DNA from: Ascidiaceihabitans sp.
GTDB lineage: Bacteria; Pseudomonadota; Alphaproteobacteria; Rhodobacterales; Rhodobacteraceae
Reading direction: 5' to 3'
DNA: 7,030 bases
NCBI GenBank assembly: GCA_023301665.1
Contig: JALZUL010000081.1
Span: forward strand, 1 to 7,030
The notes under the pieces are model-generated. The model did not search any database. It worked only from the letters and a program-made list of their open reading frames with translations, and was not told the DNA's origin. The position numbers were made by a program, and so were the translations under genes. This document shows positions 6,167 through 7,030 of the stretch, one piece after another (the first letter of the stretch is position 1; each line of letters starts with the position of its first letter).

Positions 6167-6251
6167 GTCTATATAGACTTTGTCAGCGGGACTTTGTGCA
6201 CGACCTAATTCCCTGCTTTTTATATTAGTTAGCCAGTAAAGGCAGATTTTA
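6167..6251 (+). promoter_or_regulatory. Candidate promoter/leader of the CapD-like gene with a 12-bp palindrome
   Basis: gtctatatagac (6167-6178) is a perfect 12-bp palindrome. Two bases further is TTGTCA (6180-6185), a good -35-like hexamer, with CCTAAT (6204-6209) 18 bases later as a poor -10. This would leave a leader of about 35 bases before the GTG. A second AT-rich hexamer TATATT (6221-6226) has no well-spaced -35. Treat as a plausible but unproven internal promoter of the cluster. Confidence 0.3.
6238..6242 (+). promoter_or_regulatory. Ribosome binding site supporting a GTG start
   Basis: aaagg lies nine bases before the GTG at 6252. An in-frame TAA at 6237-6239 limits how far upstream the gene can begin. 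The next in-frame ATG is residue 24, inside the first membrane helix, which makes GTG 6252 the best start. Confidence 0.5.
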
Positions 6252-7030
6252 GTGCTAAAATTAATAGTTGCGCTGTCTAACCCTCAAAAACGCATTATCC
6301 TTTTAACCTTGGACTGCCTCATGGTTGTGGCGTCTATTTATCTGTCTTTTGCGGCCCAGTTTGGACTCTCTATGGCATGGGGTGCTGTAGAAGCCTATTC
6401 GAGCATTCTCCCTTACCTTTTGATTTGCACCGTCTGCCTTGCTTTGTTCCTGGATTTTCAACATGTCCAACTTGCATCATATGACTCTGGTTCAACGATC
6501 CGAATGGCTGCTTTTTCCGCGGGGATGGGGCTTTCCGCTGTCGTCCTCAGCTCAGTCGCGAATGTAAAAATTGACTTACTGTTTTACATTACGCTGAGCG
6601 TATTTTTCTTTGTATTATCTGCAATCTCGCGTGCCTTACTTTTGCAAGTCGTACAACTCATCTATAGATATTCTGAAAAGACCCGTCGGGTACTCATTTA
6701 TGGGGCGGGGACAACAGGCAAAAAGCTTGTTCATTCGATACGTAGCCAAACGCACATCGAGCCCATTGCCTTTATTGACGACAACGCAGCATTACATGGC
6801 ATGAAAATGTCTGGACTTCCCGTTTTGTCTCCTCTGCGCATCAAAGAAATTGTAGAAGAGCAAAAGATAGACCGCGTATTGCTAGCTATCCCGTCACTTA
6901 GCCAGCCTAAGCAACTACAAATAGCTCATCGCCTGCAAAAATTGGGCCTAGAAATTCAGGCCATTCCTACTTTTGCTCAACTCATTGGCGAAGAAGCTTT
7001 GCTCGACAAATTGACACCCATCGAACAGAT
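6252..7030 (+). CDS. Membrane nucleotide-sugar 4,6-dehydratase of CapD/WbpM/PglF type, N-terminal part (3' truncated by the window)
   Basis: 259 residues are present and the frame stays open to the right edge. Residues 1-130 hold about four hydrophobic segments (roughly 14-35, 52-68, 86-103, 108-127), the membrane anchor of this family. Then comes a first Rossmann-like domain starting RRVLIYGAGTTGKKLVHSI (nucleotide-binding GAGTTG at 151-156), continuing PIAFIDDN, LPVLSP, IDRVLLAIPS and LGLEIQAIPTF. This is the standard middle domain ahead of the catalytic SDR domain, which lies beyond the window. Full-length members dehydrate UDP-GlcNAc (some UDP-sugars differ) to a 4-keto-6-deoxy sugar for capsule, O-antigen or glycoprotein glycans. 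The start is GTG with aaagg upstream. The 128-bp gap from the sugar transferase, holding an inverted repeat and a palindrome, suggests it may have its own promoter. Without the C-terminal domain I cannot say that the catalytic residues are intact. Confidence 0.9.
   Translation, partial: MLKLIVALSNPQKRIILLTLDCLMVVASIYLSFAAQFGLSMAWGAVEAYSSILPYLLICTVCLALFLDFQHVQLASYDSGSTIRMAAFSAGMGLSAVVLSSVANVKIDLLFYITLSVFFFVLSAISRALLLQVVQLIYRYSEKTRRVLIYGAGTTGKKLVHSIRSQTHIEPIAFIDDNAALHGMKMSGLPVLSPLRIKEIVEEQKIDRVLLAIPSLSQPKQLQIAHRLQKLGLEIQAIPTFAQLIGEEALLDKLTPIEQ

Noticed and set aside
6610..6804. Plus-strand 64-codon frame near the right end
   Set aside because: It is an off-frame reading within the CapD-like gene, whose own frame is continuous and clearly recognisable.

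Overview
The window looks like a chromosomal segment of an alphaproteobacterium, most likely Rhodobacterales (Roseobacter group). This rests on the wording of three proteins: the C-terminus of AMP nucleosidase, an HU protein of the type carrying the motif RERPERMVRNPATGE, and a short Tat-exported thioredoxin-fold protein resembling ones I associate with that group. The assignment comes from recognising protein sequence, not from a search. Base composition looks moderate and there is no sign of phage, transposon, CRISPR or RNA genes.

The left part (about 1-2153) is housekeeping and accessory. It holds the 3' end of amn, an inverted repeat that may terminate it, the HU gene with its own strong intrinsic terminator, a 10-helix EamA/DMT-type exporter, and a small exported thioredoxin-fold protein that contains no cysteine at all.

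The right part (2207-7030) is the edge of a surface or exopolysaccharide cluster of the Wzx/Wzy type. It has a family-4 glycosyltransferase (+), a convergent outer-membrane polysaccharide export lipoprotein of the Wza type (-), a divergent 107-bp intergenic region, then an extended-SDR epimerase/dehydratase and a small phosphoglycosyl transferase (+, 6 bp apart). After a 128-bp gap with two symmetric elements comes the start of a membrane-bound CapD/WbpM/PglF-type nucleotide-sugar dehydratase that runs off the right end.

The inferred division of labour is as follows. The dehydratase and the SDR make or modify the nucleotide sugar. The phosphoglycosyl transferase puts the first sugar phosphate on undecaprenyl phosphate at the inner membrane. 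The GT4 enzyme adds a later sugar. The export lipoprotein forms the outer-membrane exit. Flippase, polymerase and the co-polymerase/tyrosine kinase are not in the window and would be expected nearby. I see no clear evidence of a wholly new system. The most unusual items are the cysteine-free thioredoxin-fold protein and several short symmetric or repeated elements in promoter-sized gaps.
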